Assembly (NCBI GenBank): GCA_002344055.1
Contig: DDTH01000014.1
Coordinates: 159,489-223,488, forward strand
DNA length: 64,000 nucleotides
Direction: 5' to 3'
DNA from: Sphingomonadales bacterium UBA2369
Lineage (GTDB): Bacteria; Pseudomonadota; Alphaproteobacteria; Sphingomonadales; Sphingomonadaceae
Part shown: in pieces, positions 51,078 to 60,300 of the stretch
How positions within the stretch are numbered: the stretch's first letter is position 1
Layout of the letters: each line of letters opens with the position of its first letter
Position numbers and translations under genes: made by a program
Notes under the pieces: model-generated
What the model saw: the letters and a program-made list of their open reading frames with translations, nothing else
Database searches by the model: none
What the model was told of the DNA's origin: nothing

Positions 51078-51785
51078 TCAGGGCGCCTTGTGCTCGGAGC
51101 CGAACAGGCGCCGATATTCGCGGCGGGTCGCGGGCAGGCGGAGGCTGTGCCGGATCAGGAAAAACAGCAGCACGAGGATAAGCAGCGGAGTGAGCAGCAT
51201 TCCTGCCCACCAGCCGAGCCAAGTTGAGAGCGGGAAGCCCGCTGCCTGCCGGCTCCAGCCCCCGCATTCGCCGATCCCCTGGCCGACATGCCAGGCGAGC
51301 GCGCCGCGGTCCGCGCCGTCCGCGCCGCTCATCCGGCAGATGTTGGAATCGACCCAGCCGCGCAGTACGCCGTCTTCCGGCAGCGCCAGCGGGGCTGGTG
51401 CCGGGCCGCCGCGCTGGAGATAGGCAATGGTCGCCTCGACACGGCCGAGCTGGCCGCGCTCGGCTTCGGAGAGCAATTGGCGGCAGCTGTTGCGCGCGCC
51501 CGCCTTTGGCCGCGCTTTGGCCGCGCTCTGATTGCGGGTGGCAGCCTGTTCCTCGTCATCCTCACCTAGGATCGCTTCGCAGGAGACAGGCGTCAGGCTC
51601 TCGACCCGGCCATCGCGCTCCGCCGGCCAGTTCCAGGGGGTGAAGCCGGCGACAATCAGGCAGGCGAGCAGGCCGATGCCCCAGATGCTGGCGAGATAGA
51701 TGTTTGCGCCGCGATCCTCCTCGGCGCCATAGACGGCGTCGATCAGGCGGCGACGCCGGTCGCGGATCGGCTGCAGCAAGCTCAT
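51078..51785 (-). CDS. Two-helix membrane protein of unknown function
   Basis: A 235-aa protein with helices at about 29-49 (YLASIWGIGLLACLIVAGF) and about 192-215 (GWWAGMLLTPLLILVLLFFL). The periplasmic loop between them holds several Cys residues (TPVSCEAI, NSCRQLL, NICRMSG, GECGGW), which may form disulfides. Unrecognised family. ATG at 51785 overlaps the GTPase stop (ATGA); the SEDS-like gene starts 23 bp after its stop. Probably a scaffold for the envelope complex; inference only. Confidence 0.75.
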   Translation of the reverse strand: MSLLQPIRDRRRRLIDAVYGAEEDRGANIYLASIWGIGLLACLIVAGFTPWNWPAERDGRVESLTPVSCEAILGEDDEEQAATRNQSAAKARPKAGARNSCRQLLSEAERGQLGRVEATIAYLQRGGPAPAPLALPEDGVLRGWVDSNICRMSGADGADRGALAWHVGQGIGECGGWSRQAAGFPLSTWLGWWAGMLLTPLLILVLLFFLIRHSLRLPATRREYRRLFGSEHKAP

Positions 51786-53356
51786 TTGCGCACGCCCTTC
51801 ATCAGTGCGAAGTCGCGGTCCACGCTCGCTTTGCCGTCGCGCAGCCGCCGCAGCCGCCGGGCGCGCTGCTCTGCCTTGCGCTCGCTCGGCCGGCGCACGT
51901 CCCAATTGCGGGCGCGGCTGATCCAGTCGAACACCGCGCCGACGCCATAATGTTCGGCGCTGTAATTGATCCGCGTGTCGGTCGGGTCATGCTCGTGAAA
52001 GGCGGTGACGAAGTCGAACTTCACGTTCTGCAGCCACTCGCGGAACATAGCCGACAGGCCAGGCCGCATCTTCGCCAGCGTATCGAGCGGATCGTCACTG
52101 AACGTGTAGCGCACTTCCGGATCGCGGCTGTGGCGGATCAAAGCCTCCAGCAGCGGATCGGGATGGCTGACCAGATCGGCCTTGGTCATCGCCACGAAAG
52201 TGGGGCGCGAGAAGCGCTGATAGTCGCGCGAGCTGATATGCAGATTGACGATGGCCGGGTCGATCTTGCGGAAATCGAAGCGCGGATCGTTCAGCGACCC
52301 GGCATTGCGCAGGCGCGACATCAGGCCCGTCATGAAGCACAGGTCGTGAGTGAATTCGGCGAGATCGGGATCGGCGATGGCCAGACGATCGACGCGGCCG
52401 AGCGTCTTCAGCGCCTCCAGATCGGCGTCGAGTTCGGCGTCCGCCTCTCCAGCTTCGCGCAGGCGATCGGCTTCCGCCCGCTTCGGGCCTTCCTGGCCGA
52501 GCGCGGCTTCAACCGAGCCGGCCTTGCGGACCAGTGCGTCCGCGCGCAGCGCGACGGCGTTGAGCGCTGGATCGTCCTTCGAGCGGGCCAGCAGCACCTT
52601 GTGCACCCCGCCCAGCCGCTCGGCTTCGGCATTAACATCCTCGGACAGCAAGACCTCATCGGCGGGCAGCGCAACAATGAGCGCTCCGCACATGTCCATT
52701 GCCGCCAGCACTGATCGGACGGCGTGGAAATTCTTGTCGACCAGGTCGCGCAGCCGCTCGCCGGGGATATCGACGATGGCGAAGCTTTCCACCTTGCCGT
52801 CGCGCAGCCGCCGGGCGTGGTGGATTTCGGCGTTGCGGGTGGTGGTGACGTGGGCGCGGTTGCGCGGCGGCTGCGGCGAGACGTTATAGCCTTCCTTGCC
52901 GAGCTGGTGCTTCACCCGATTGAGGAACCAGGTCTTGCCGCCCGCGAAGAAGCCGATCAGCAGAATGGTGAAGACGCCATTGGCGCGCAGATGCTCGAGC
53001 TGAGCGAGGATCTGGCTATCCTCGTCGGTCAGCGGGTCGACCGGAATCGGCTCCGGTTCCGGCTCTGGCGGCGGCGCGGGGTCAGGCGCGGGCCAGTTGG
53101 CGGCGGGCTCCCAGGATCCAGCGGGCGGCTTGCTCATGTCGACCGGCGGCGGCGTCCAGATGGGCGGCGGTGCGGCGCCGGGCTGGACGCTGACCTCCTC
53201 GACCCAGTCGTTGGTCGGAAATGGAGGCGGAGGTGCGGCGGCCGGGGCAGGCGCGGGCGGCGGCGTGGCGGCGATATTGCCTTCGCGCTCGCACAGCTGG
53301 CAGCCGCCCTGCGTCTCGTCATATTCGAACCAATAATGTTTCGGGCAGCGCTTCAA
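51782..53356 (-). CDS. Zinc-ribbon GTPase (TRAFAC-like) of the Ter operon
   Basis: A 524-aa protein. A zinc ribbon opens it: Cys4, His7, Cys19, Cys22 (RCPKHYWFEY, CQLC). A Pro-rich linker of about 80 residues follows. The GTPase core has G1 GFFAGGKT (135-142), G3 VDIPGE (Asp196) and G4 TKAD. I start it at a TTG (53356) that overlaps the previous stop as TTGA; this places the zinc ribbon right at the N-terminus, as in related proteins. It recalls the double-GTPase proteins of bacterial conflict systems, but I cannot confirm this without a profile search. Confidence 0.78.
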   Translation of the reverse strand: MKRCPKHYWFEYDETQGGCQLCEREGNIAATPPPAPAPAAAPPPPFPTNDWVEEVSVQPGAAPPPIWTPPPVDMSKPPAGSWEPAANWPAPDPAPPPEPEPEPIPVDPLTDEDSQILAQLEHLRANGVFTILLIGFFAGGKTWFLNRVKHQLGKEGYNVSPQPPRNRAHVTTTRNAEIHHARRLRDGKVESFAIVDIPGERLRDLVDKNFHAVRSVLAAMDMCGALIVALPADEVLLSEDVNAEAERLGGVHKVLLARSKDDPALNAVALRADALVRKAGSVEAALGQEGPKRAEADRLREAGEADAELDADLEALKTLGRVDRLAIADPDLAEFTHDLCFMTGLMSRLRNAGSLNDPRFDFRKIDPAIVNLHISSRDYQRFSRPTFVAMTKADLVSHPDPLLEALIRHSRDPEVRYTFSDDPLDTLAKMRPGLSAMFREWLQNVKFDFVTAFHEHDPTDTRINYSAEHYGVGAVFDWISRARNWDVRRPSERKAEQRARRLRRLRDGKASVDRDFALMKGVRK

Positions 53357-54936
53357 GCCGTCGCTCCTTTGTGGCGGACCCATTCGAGGGTCGCGCCCAG
53401 CATGTCCAGTTTTTCGCGCGGCGAGGCGGCCTCGTCGCGCAGGTTGATCGTCCGCTTTGCCAATGGTCCCATCATTGCGGGAGCGAGCCTTAACGTCGCG
53501 CGGGCAACGCTGCGTGAACCGAGGCGGCGCTCGTCCGATGCGGGTGCCGCTTGCAGTCGCTGGCGCAGAGCCTCGGGAAAGAACTCGCTCCACGAACCGG
53601 GCGGCCCTGTCTCGTCAGGCCTATCGGCCAGTTCGCGCAAGGCCGCGGAGAGCAAGGCGTGCGACCGTGAATCGGGATTTGGAGGTTGCAGAATGGCGGC
53701 GATCAGCTTCGGCAGATCGTCGCCACCGAGGCCGGCGACCAGCGCCGGAGCCTCGTCGGCACGATCGGCGAGCGCCTCGGCATAGCCGAGCTGGATCAGC
53801 CGGTCGAAGGTCCGGCCTTTCAGCCAGCGCCCGGTGCCGGCTTTGGCGAGCAATTGGCCGAGCGGTGCCATCGTCGCGATTGTCTCCGGCGGCGCGTCGG
53901 CGATCGCCTTGATGTAGAAAGCGGCATGTTGCGGATCGAGCCCATCGCGGCCGATCAGTTGCGCGAACCAGTGCCGGGCGATGGCGCCGAAATCGCGGTC
54001 GAAGGCGTCGCCGCGCGGTGCGGCGAGAGCAAGGATGAAGCGGATGCGCGCCTCGCCGCCGAGCGCGCGCAACGCCTGTCCCGCAGACGGGCCGATCACG
54101 TCTGCGGGTGCGGATTCAAGCTGGTCGGGCGACCAGCGCAACGCCCCGACCGCCTGCGCGATATCGACGTCGTTGGCGCCAAGCGACTTCAGCCTTTCCC
54201 AGGCGCGGGCGGCGGGCGGCAAGTCGACGCGTTCGCCTTCGAAGCCGGTCGGCGTGGCGCGGGCGAGCAGGTGCTGCAGGTTGACCGGGCGGCGGCGGCC
54301 CTGCGCCACCACGAGCAACTGCAATTCGCGCGCAGGGGCGAAGCTGCCGCCGGGGGGCAGTGACGCCGTGGTCGCCCAGCCGCGCACCCGTGAACCCGGG
54401 CCGGACGGACCGATCGAGCGGAGAATCGAACAGAGGGTTGCTTCCTCTTCGGCGCGATCCGCCACGACGACGAGCCGGTCGCGCCATTCCAGGCCGAGGC
54501 CGCGCCAGTCCCGCAGCGGCGGGGATGCGGGCGCAGGCTGATCGACCACCAGCGGCGCTTCGGCGAAGGCGCGGGAGCCGTCCGGCTCTGGGATCAGGGG
54601 AAGCAAAGTTTCCGGGCGCCCGCCGCAAGCTGCGAACGCCGCGCTGTCGAGCAGCAAGGCATGCCCATAGCAGATGCTGCCGAGCGACGAGGAGCCGAGA
54701 TGCGCGAAACGGACCAGCAACGCTGGCGTCGTCGCGTCCGAGAGCGGAATCAGCGCCGCGGCTGGCGGTTCCTGCTGCTCCGCCCAGCCTGCGAGCACCA
54801 AAGCCATTTCGCTCAGCCTGCCTTCGGCGGCGCCGGAAATGGCCGGGCCGGGGCTGCGCGCGAGCACCCGATAACCGCGCCCGCCGGCCTGCGGGCCGAT
54901 CACCATGGTGGCGATGCTGGCGGCGGTGCTGGCCAT
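53353..54936 (-). CDS. Protein of unknown family paired with the GTPase
   Basis: A 527-aa soluble protein without a signal peptide or membrane helix. The N-terminal part (MVIGPQAGGRGYRVLARSPG, then LLVRFAHLGSSSLGSICYGH) could correspond to the N-domain of GTPase-associated protein 1 (GAP1), which accompanies GTPases in other clusters. The rest is mostly helical, with FILALAAPRGDAFDRDFGAI and repeated short helices. The link is inference from context. Its stop overlaps the TTG start of the GTPase gene. A later in-frame ATG at 54906 is possible. Confidence 0.65.
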   Translation of the reverse strand: MASTAASIATMVIGPQAGGRGYRVLARSPGPAISGAAEGRLSEMALVLAGWAEQQEPPAAALIPLSDATTPALLVRFAHLGSSSLGSICYGHALLLDSAAFAACGGRPETLLPLIPEPDGSRAFAEAPLVVDQPAPASPPLRDWRGLGLEWRDRLVVVADRAEEEATLCSILRSIGPSGPGSRVRGWATTASLPPGGSFAPARELQLLVVAQGRRRPVNLQHLLARATPTGFEGERVDLPPAARAWERLKSLGANDVDIAQAVGALRWSPDQLESAPADVIGPSAGQALRALGGEARIRFILALAAPRGDAFDRDFGAIARHWFAQLIGRDGLDPQHAAFYIKAIADAPPETIATMAPLGQLLAKAGTGRWLKGRTFDRLIQLGYAEALADRADEAPALVAGLGGDDLPKLIAAILQPPNPDSRSHALLSAALRELADRPDETGPPGSWSEFFPEALRQRLQAAPASDERRLGSRSVARATLRLAPAMMGPLAKRTINLRDEAASPREKLDMLGATLEWVRHKGATA

Positions 54937-54938
54937 GT

Positions 54939-55448
54939 TCAGTTCGGCTGGACCGGACCAGGCTGCGGAACGGGGAGGGGAAGGGGCGGGACCAGACTAT
55001 TGCCCTGTGTCTGATTGGCGGGCGAGGCGATCTGGCCGTTATCGACCTGAATCACCGTCGTCTCGTTGCCAGTCCCCGTGCGGGTGGTCGTGTTGGTTGG
55101 TCCGGAGGGGAGATAGCGGATGACGACGAACACGATCGCGACCAAAGCGGCGGCGCCGAATGCGGCGAGCAGGATCAGCTTGAAGCGATTGTTCGGCTCG
55201 GGAGCGTTGCGGCGGACGGGCGTGGTGCGGCGTGTCGCCGCCGGTCTCGTTGCATCGGCCGGTCCCAGCTTACCAAGGCGTTCGTCAACCGCCGCATCAA
55301 CACGGCGATCAATCGCATCGACCAGCGCCTGGCTTAGTTCCGGCTCCTTGCCCGTGGCGATGCGCTCGGACAGGATTTCGAGGACGAATTCCGCGAGTTC
55401 GGCGCGAAGCCGTTCATATTCGCGCGCCGCGTCCGCATCGTCACTCAT
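54939..55448 (-). CDS. Coiled-coil single-pass membrane protein, first gene of the Ter operon
   Basis: A 169-aa protein: an acidic helical N-terminus (ADAAREYERLRAELAEFVLE, then VDAIDRRVDAAVDERLGKLG), one helix (FKLILLAAFGAAALVAIVFV, about 88-107), and a Thr/Asn/Pro-rich periplasmic tail. Not recognised. ATG at 55448 is chosen because GAGGA lies about 9 bases before it; ATG at 55472 is the alternative. A weak sigma-70-like pair (TTGCAA, 17 bp, GATTCT) lies in the 74-bp gap upstream, so the operon promoter is not established. Confidence 0.72.
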   Translation of the reverse strand: MSDDADAAREYERLRAELAEFVLEILSERIATGKEPELSQALVDAIDRRVDAAVDERLGKLGPADATRPAATRRTTPVRRNAPEPNNRFKLILLAAFGAAALVAIVFVVIRYLPSGPTNTTTRTGTGNETTVIQVDNGQIASPANQTQGNSLVPPLPLPVPQPGPVQPN

Positions 55449-55522
55449 GGCATCCGTCCTCAAGGCACTCATTCAATGCGCCCAGAATCCACGGGTTCGA
55501 TGGCTTTTGCAAAGGAATTAGA

Positions 55523-57331
55523 TCAACGGCCCAGGCGGAGCGGGAAGACAGTGAAGCGGATGTGGACGCCACGGTCCTGCAGGTCGCGCGTTCCGGTCAC
55601 CGCGGGGTCGATCAAGGCGTGGCCATAGGAGACGCGCAACGACAGGCCGTCTGCGGGTTGCCAGGTCAAGGCCACGCCTGCGGAGGCGATGGCTTCCGGG
55701 TCGGGAGCGGGGCCGTCGAGGGTCGCGGCATAAGCGGCATCGATGAATGCGGAGATACTGAACGCGCCCCAATCGAGGCCTTCGCGAGGACCGGCACGGC
55801 CAAGGTTGAAAGGGTATGCGAGTTCCGCCGATCCGACGACGCCCTGATCGGCGAGCAGCAGGGTTTCGCGATAGCCACGCACGCTGGCCTCGCCGCCAAT
55901 GCCGAGCCGCTCGCCCGAATAGAGGATCGAACTGGCGAGTTGGCCGGTGAGGCGCGCGCGCAGTTCCAGGCCGTTTTGATCGAGGCGGCGGGCGTAGTTC
56001 AGCTGTACGAGCAGAGCCAGGAAGTGCTGATCCGGGGTCGGGATCGCCGCAATGTTCGACCGGGTGCCATCGATGCCGATCGTGCCGGTGACCGACGCCG
56101 CGAACACCTGATCGACATTGCGCTGCACGAAGTCGCCGAACAGGCGGAACGCCGTATTTTCGGCGCGCCCGTCGACCGAACCGGCGGCAAAGGAAAAGGG
56201 GAGACCAAGCAGAAAGCTCTCCTGCCGCCGGTGGCTGACCGCTGCGCCAAGCGTGAGGGTCCGCGACGGCGCCCACCGATTCTCGCCCGCGGGGGTCAGG
56301 GGCGCGCGCAGGATGTCATGGGTGAAACCGACTTGCCCGGAGACGTCGCGAGTGCGGATGTCGAGCGGAATGAGCGGCGTGTCGATCACCGCGGCGTCAT
56401 TGTAGCTGGCCCGGACATTCAGGCGTGTGGCCGGGCTGAGGATCGGCAGCGAATAGGTTGCGGAAGCGTCGATCACGCCTTCCGTAAGGCCGATCTCGGC
56501 GCTGATCAGGTCGCCACTGGCGATGCCGTGGCGGGCATAGCCGCCAATCGCGATCCGCTCGCCGCCCACGGTGGGCGAGCGGCTGTTGCCAGCGGTGAGG
56601 TAGAAGTCGGCGCGCTCGAGCGGGAGGATGGAGAGGGTGAGAGTGGCTTCGCCGGGGATGTCGCCGGGGCGGAGCTGGGCGTTGACGGTGCGGAGGTTGG
56701 CATCCTCGGTGAGCAGGCGGAAGTCGCGTTCGATCGCGGCGGCGCTGAGCGGCTGACGATTTGCCGAAGGAAGGCGCTCGCGGATGTAATCGGGATCGAG
56801 GCCACGGGCATGACCATCGGTGAAGGTCACTTCGGCATGGGTCAGGCGGCCATGAATCAGACGAAAAGTCAGTATGTTGTCGCCGGTTCCTGAGTCAACG
56901 AGCAAGCCGGAATTCACGAAACCAGCGGTCAGGAAAGCGCGATTGATCAGCTGCACCAGAGCGATGGCGCGGCCGGAATCATTGACGGCGTTCAGCGCGA
57001 ACTGACGGCGGACCCAGGCGGTGTCGAGTGGCTCGCGGGGGCGGTGATCGAGGGCGAGGCCGGAAAGCGGCTCGTCGGCCGGGCGCCAGCCGGCTGGCGG
57101 GACTGCATCGCGGCTCGTGGTGGAACCGGTGTCCAGAATCGTGATCTGAAGGTGGTTTTGCGCGGTTTCGAGGTGGTTCGGCGGGGAAACGGGCGGTGGT
57201 GGCGTGGCTGGGACGAGCGGAGCAGGGCCGGGACGCGCGAATGGCGGGGTTTGCGGGGGCGCGGCCTCGGGACCGGTGCGCGGACCTGGCGGCTGCGTGG
57301 CCAGCATGGCGAGGATCAACCAGGGCGGCAT
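55523..57331 (-). CDS. TpsB-type outer-membrane transporter (ShlB/FhaC/HecB family)
   Basis: Outer-membrane pore that exports the TpsA partner, 602 aa. After the signal region and a Pro-rich linker, the POTRA domains (for example LNAVNDSGRAIALVQLINRA, RLIHGRLTHAEVTFTDGHA) precede a beta-barrel. The barrel carries the family's L6 motif VRGYRE (ASVRGYRETLLLADQGVVGS) and ends with IRFTVFPLRLGR. The ATG at 57331 lies two bases after the tpsA stop. Family call is strong. Confidence 0.9.
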   Translation of the reverse strand: MPPWLILAMLATQPPGPRTGPEAAPPQTPPFARPGPAPLVPATPPPPVSPPNHLETAQNHLQITILDTGSTTSRDAVPPAGWRPADEPLSGLALDHRPREPLDTAWVRRQFALNAVNDSGRAIALVQLINRAFLTAGFVNSGLLVDSGTGDNILTFRLIHGRLTHAEVTFTDGHARGLDPDYIRERLPSANRQPLSAAAIERDFRLLTEDANLRTVNAQLRPGDIPGEATLTLSILPLERADFYLTAGNSRSPTVGGERIAIGGYARHGIASGDLISAEIGLTEGVIDASATYSLPILSPATRLNVRASYNDAAVIDTPLIPLDIRTRDVSGQVGFTHDILRAPLTPAGENRWAPSRTLTLGAAVSHRRQESFLLGLPFSFAAGSVDGRAENTAFRLFGDFVQRNVDQVFAASVTGTIGIDGTRSNIAAIPTPDQHFLALLVQLNYARRLDQNGLELRARLTGQLASSILYSGERLGIGGEASVRGYRETLLLADQGVVGSAELAYPFNLGRAGPREGLDWGAFSISAFIDAAYAATLDGPAPDPEAIASAGVALTWQPADGLSLRVSYGHALIDPAVTGTRDLQDRGVHIRFTVFPLRLGR

Positions 57332-57333
57332 GA

Positions 57334-60300
57334 TCAGGAGCAGGTTTCCTGCAGCTCGGCGGCACTGAGCAGCCTGGCCGGATCGGGGCGGCTCGATAGC
57401 GGGCGGGAGCCGTAGGGGCCGACGGGCCGCACGACGAGCTGGCTGACTTCGCCGGTGGCGCGGGCGGCGGCGCACTGGCCGCGCAGCACGCCGGAGGCGT
57501 CGATGACGGAAAGATCGCGATTCACCGTCCCGGCGCTGACGTCATAGGCGGCGGCGGCGAGCAGGAAGTCGCCGTTCACGTCGATCCGGTTCAGGCGGTC
57601 GGCGGAGCGGATCAGGAATTGCGCGTCGAGCAGCACGTTTGCGCCGCCCTGCTGGCCGAGCGCTAGGATGCTGCCGCCGTCGGAGATGATCGCGAGCGGG
57701 TTCGAAACGGTGATGCGGCCGCCGGTGCCGGGGCCGGACGAGGTGGAAATGGTGCCGGGGTCGCTGCGGCTGGCGATGACGAGCAGACCGTTGGACGGCA
57801 TGTTGAGATTGATGTCGCCGGCCGCGCCGAGATTGGCGCTGGTGGTGATGCGGGCGCCATCGGTAACGGAGATGTTCGTCGCGCTGATTGTGACCGCGCC
57901 GGCATCTCCCGCGACCTCCGCTTCATTGGTGCTGGCGATGCGGGCAAACTCGCCGGACACGCGTACGTCGCCTGCATCGACGATGATGGTGCCCGCAGGC
58001 CGCGCATTGCGAGAGATCGTCTCAATGCTGGCGACGGTATCGAGCAGCAAAGTCCCCGCGCCGATCCGGATCGTGCCGCTGGCGCCAGTCGCGCCGAAAT
58101 CGCTGCCGCTGCTGATGCGGCCGCCCTGCAGGAGCAGGAGTCCTGGCGTGCGCAGCGTGATCTCCCCCGCCGAGCCGGCGCTGAAGGTGTTGCTGACGAT
58201 CTGGCTGCCGCTGGACAGGCGGACGGTGCCGGTGGAGGTGATGATGATCTCGCCGGCATTCCCACGGGAAAGCGGATCCTCGATCGGGTCGGCCTCGGTG
58301 GAAATCACCGCGCCATTGTCCATCGCGATCGAGCCGGCGGTGAGATTGATGGTGCCGGCATTGCCGGTCAGGCTGGTGGCCGAGGAAATCTGGGCCGCAT
58401 CCATGACGAGCGCGCCCGAAATCACGAGCGTCAGATTGCCGGCATTGCCTTGCGAGGAGGTGTCGGACGAGATGCGCGGGGTGCCGAAGCTGAATTCGTC
58501 CAGCTGGATACCGCGCATTTCGAGACGGCCGGCCCGCAGCATGATGTCGCCGGCGTCGCCCCCAAACCCGCAAATATCGCAGTTCAGCCCGGTGCCTGTG
58601 TCGATGGACGCGGCGCCCACCATGATCAGTTCGCCAACATCGATATCGACGAGTCCGCCTTCGCCCTGTCCCTGCGAGAAGGAACCGAGCAGCGCCTGAT
58701 TGATCATACGGAGCGACCCGGCGCGGATGGTGACCGCGCCTGCCTTGCCGTCGGTGAAGGTGGAGGCGCTGATCGTGCCGCCGGAGGTAATCAAAATGTC
58801 GCGCGCGTTGAGCGTGATCGAGCCGCTGGAACCCTGACCCGGAGGGGCGTTGCCCGCTACCCGTCCGTCGCCCGACTGGGACAGGATAGCGGCCTCGTCC
58901 GCCAGCACGATCTGATTGCGGGCATTGATCGTTACCGACCCGCCCTGACCGGGGCCGAACGTGCCGGAGGAGATGCCGCTGCGCGAACCGCTGAAGCGGA
59001 CATTTTCGGCATTGATCACGACATCGCCGCCCGCGCCTGCACCGGCATTGCCACCGATCGTATCGGAGCTGACCTGGCCGAAGCCGACGGAGTCGAGGTC
59101 GCCGGAGAGGGTGAGCCGAATCGTGCCCGCGCCGGTGCCGCCGATGCTGTCGGAAGAAATGACCGTTTCCAAGCCGTCGAAGGGGTCGGTGTCCAACATG
59201 GTCAGGCTGACGCCGGTGATGTCGATATCGCCCGCGCGGCCGAGCGGGCCGCAGCCGACGTTTGCGCAACTGAGTCCTGAATCCGATGAAATGGCGCCGC
59301 CCTCGATCAGCGACACCCGGTCCATGCCGATGCTGATGCCGCCGGCATTGCCCGGCCCGTTCGTGTCGGAGCGGATGGCAGAGCCGCCGGTGAGCAGCAG
59401 TCGCCCGCCCGTCTCGCCGCGCCGCTGGATCGAGACCTGGCCGGCATTGCCTGCCGCGCCCGGCGCGGAAATGGAGAGGATGACCGAGCGGTCGCGCAAC
59501 TCCATGTCGTCGGTGCTGATGCCGACGACGCCCGCATCCCCGCTCGTGTTGGTGGTGGTCGAGATGACCGCATTGTCGAGCATGATCGAAGAGGCGTTCA
59601 GGCTGACGATGCCCGCGCCGCTGCTCTGGCCGCGCGCCTCGGAGATGATGTTGCTGCGAGTCAGCCGGATCGCGCTGTCCACGAAGATATTGATGAGCCC
59701 GGCCTGCCCGAAGCCTTCGCTGACGGAGCTGAGCGTCGCACCATTTTCCATGGTGAGCGTGGAGCCGAGAATCTGGATCGAACCGGCGCTGCCGGTCGTG
59801 CCGGGGCGCACGTCGCTGGCGAGCACCGAACCGTCCATGATGCGGACCGCGCGGCCGTTGACGAAGATCGCGCCGCTTTGGGCCGCGGTGAGCGTCGAGG
59901 AGGAAATGCGGCTGCCGTCCAATATGTCGATCGCATCGCCGTTGATGCGGATCGCGCCCGCTTCGCCGGTCGAGCCGCGATCGGTCTCGCTCTGGATCAT
60001 CGAGCCGCCGGCGATGGTGATATTCTGTCCGGCGATGCGGATTTCCCCCGCCGGTTCGGGGCCGGAGGTCGAGGCGGAGATGAGGGAATTGAGGATCGTG
60101 ACGATGCGGCCGTTGATGTCGATCGGGCCACCGACACCGTCGAACCGGCCGGGCGCGAAGGCGGTGCCGATCCCGGCATTGGTCAGATCGATGATTCCGC
60201 CGCTGAGCAATATGCCATCGGCGCCGCTCGAGCGCAGGACGGAATCGGCGATCAGCAGACGGCCATTGCCGGTGATGGTGCGCGGGGCGGCGAGGCTGAT

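Noticed and set aside
55449..55522. Possible sigma-70 promoter (TTGCAA, 17 bp, GATTCT) before the Ter operon
   Set aside because: Only 4/6 and 3/6 matches; not listed as a feature, although a promoter somewhere here is plausible.
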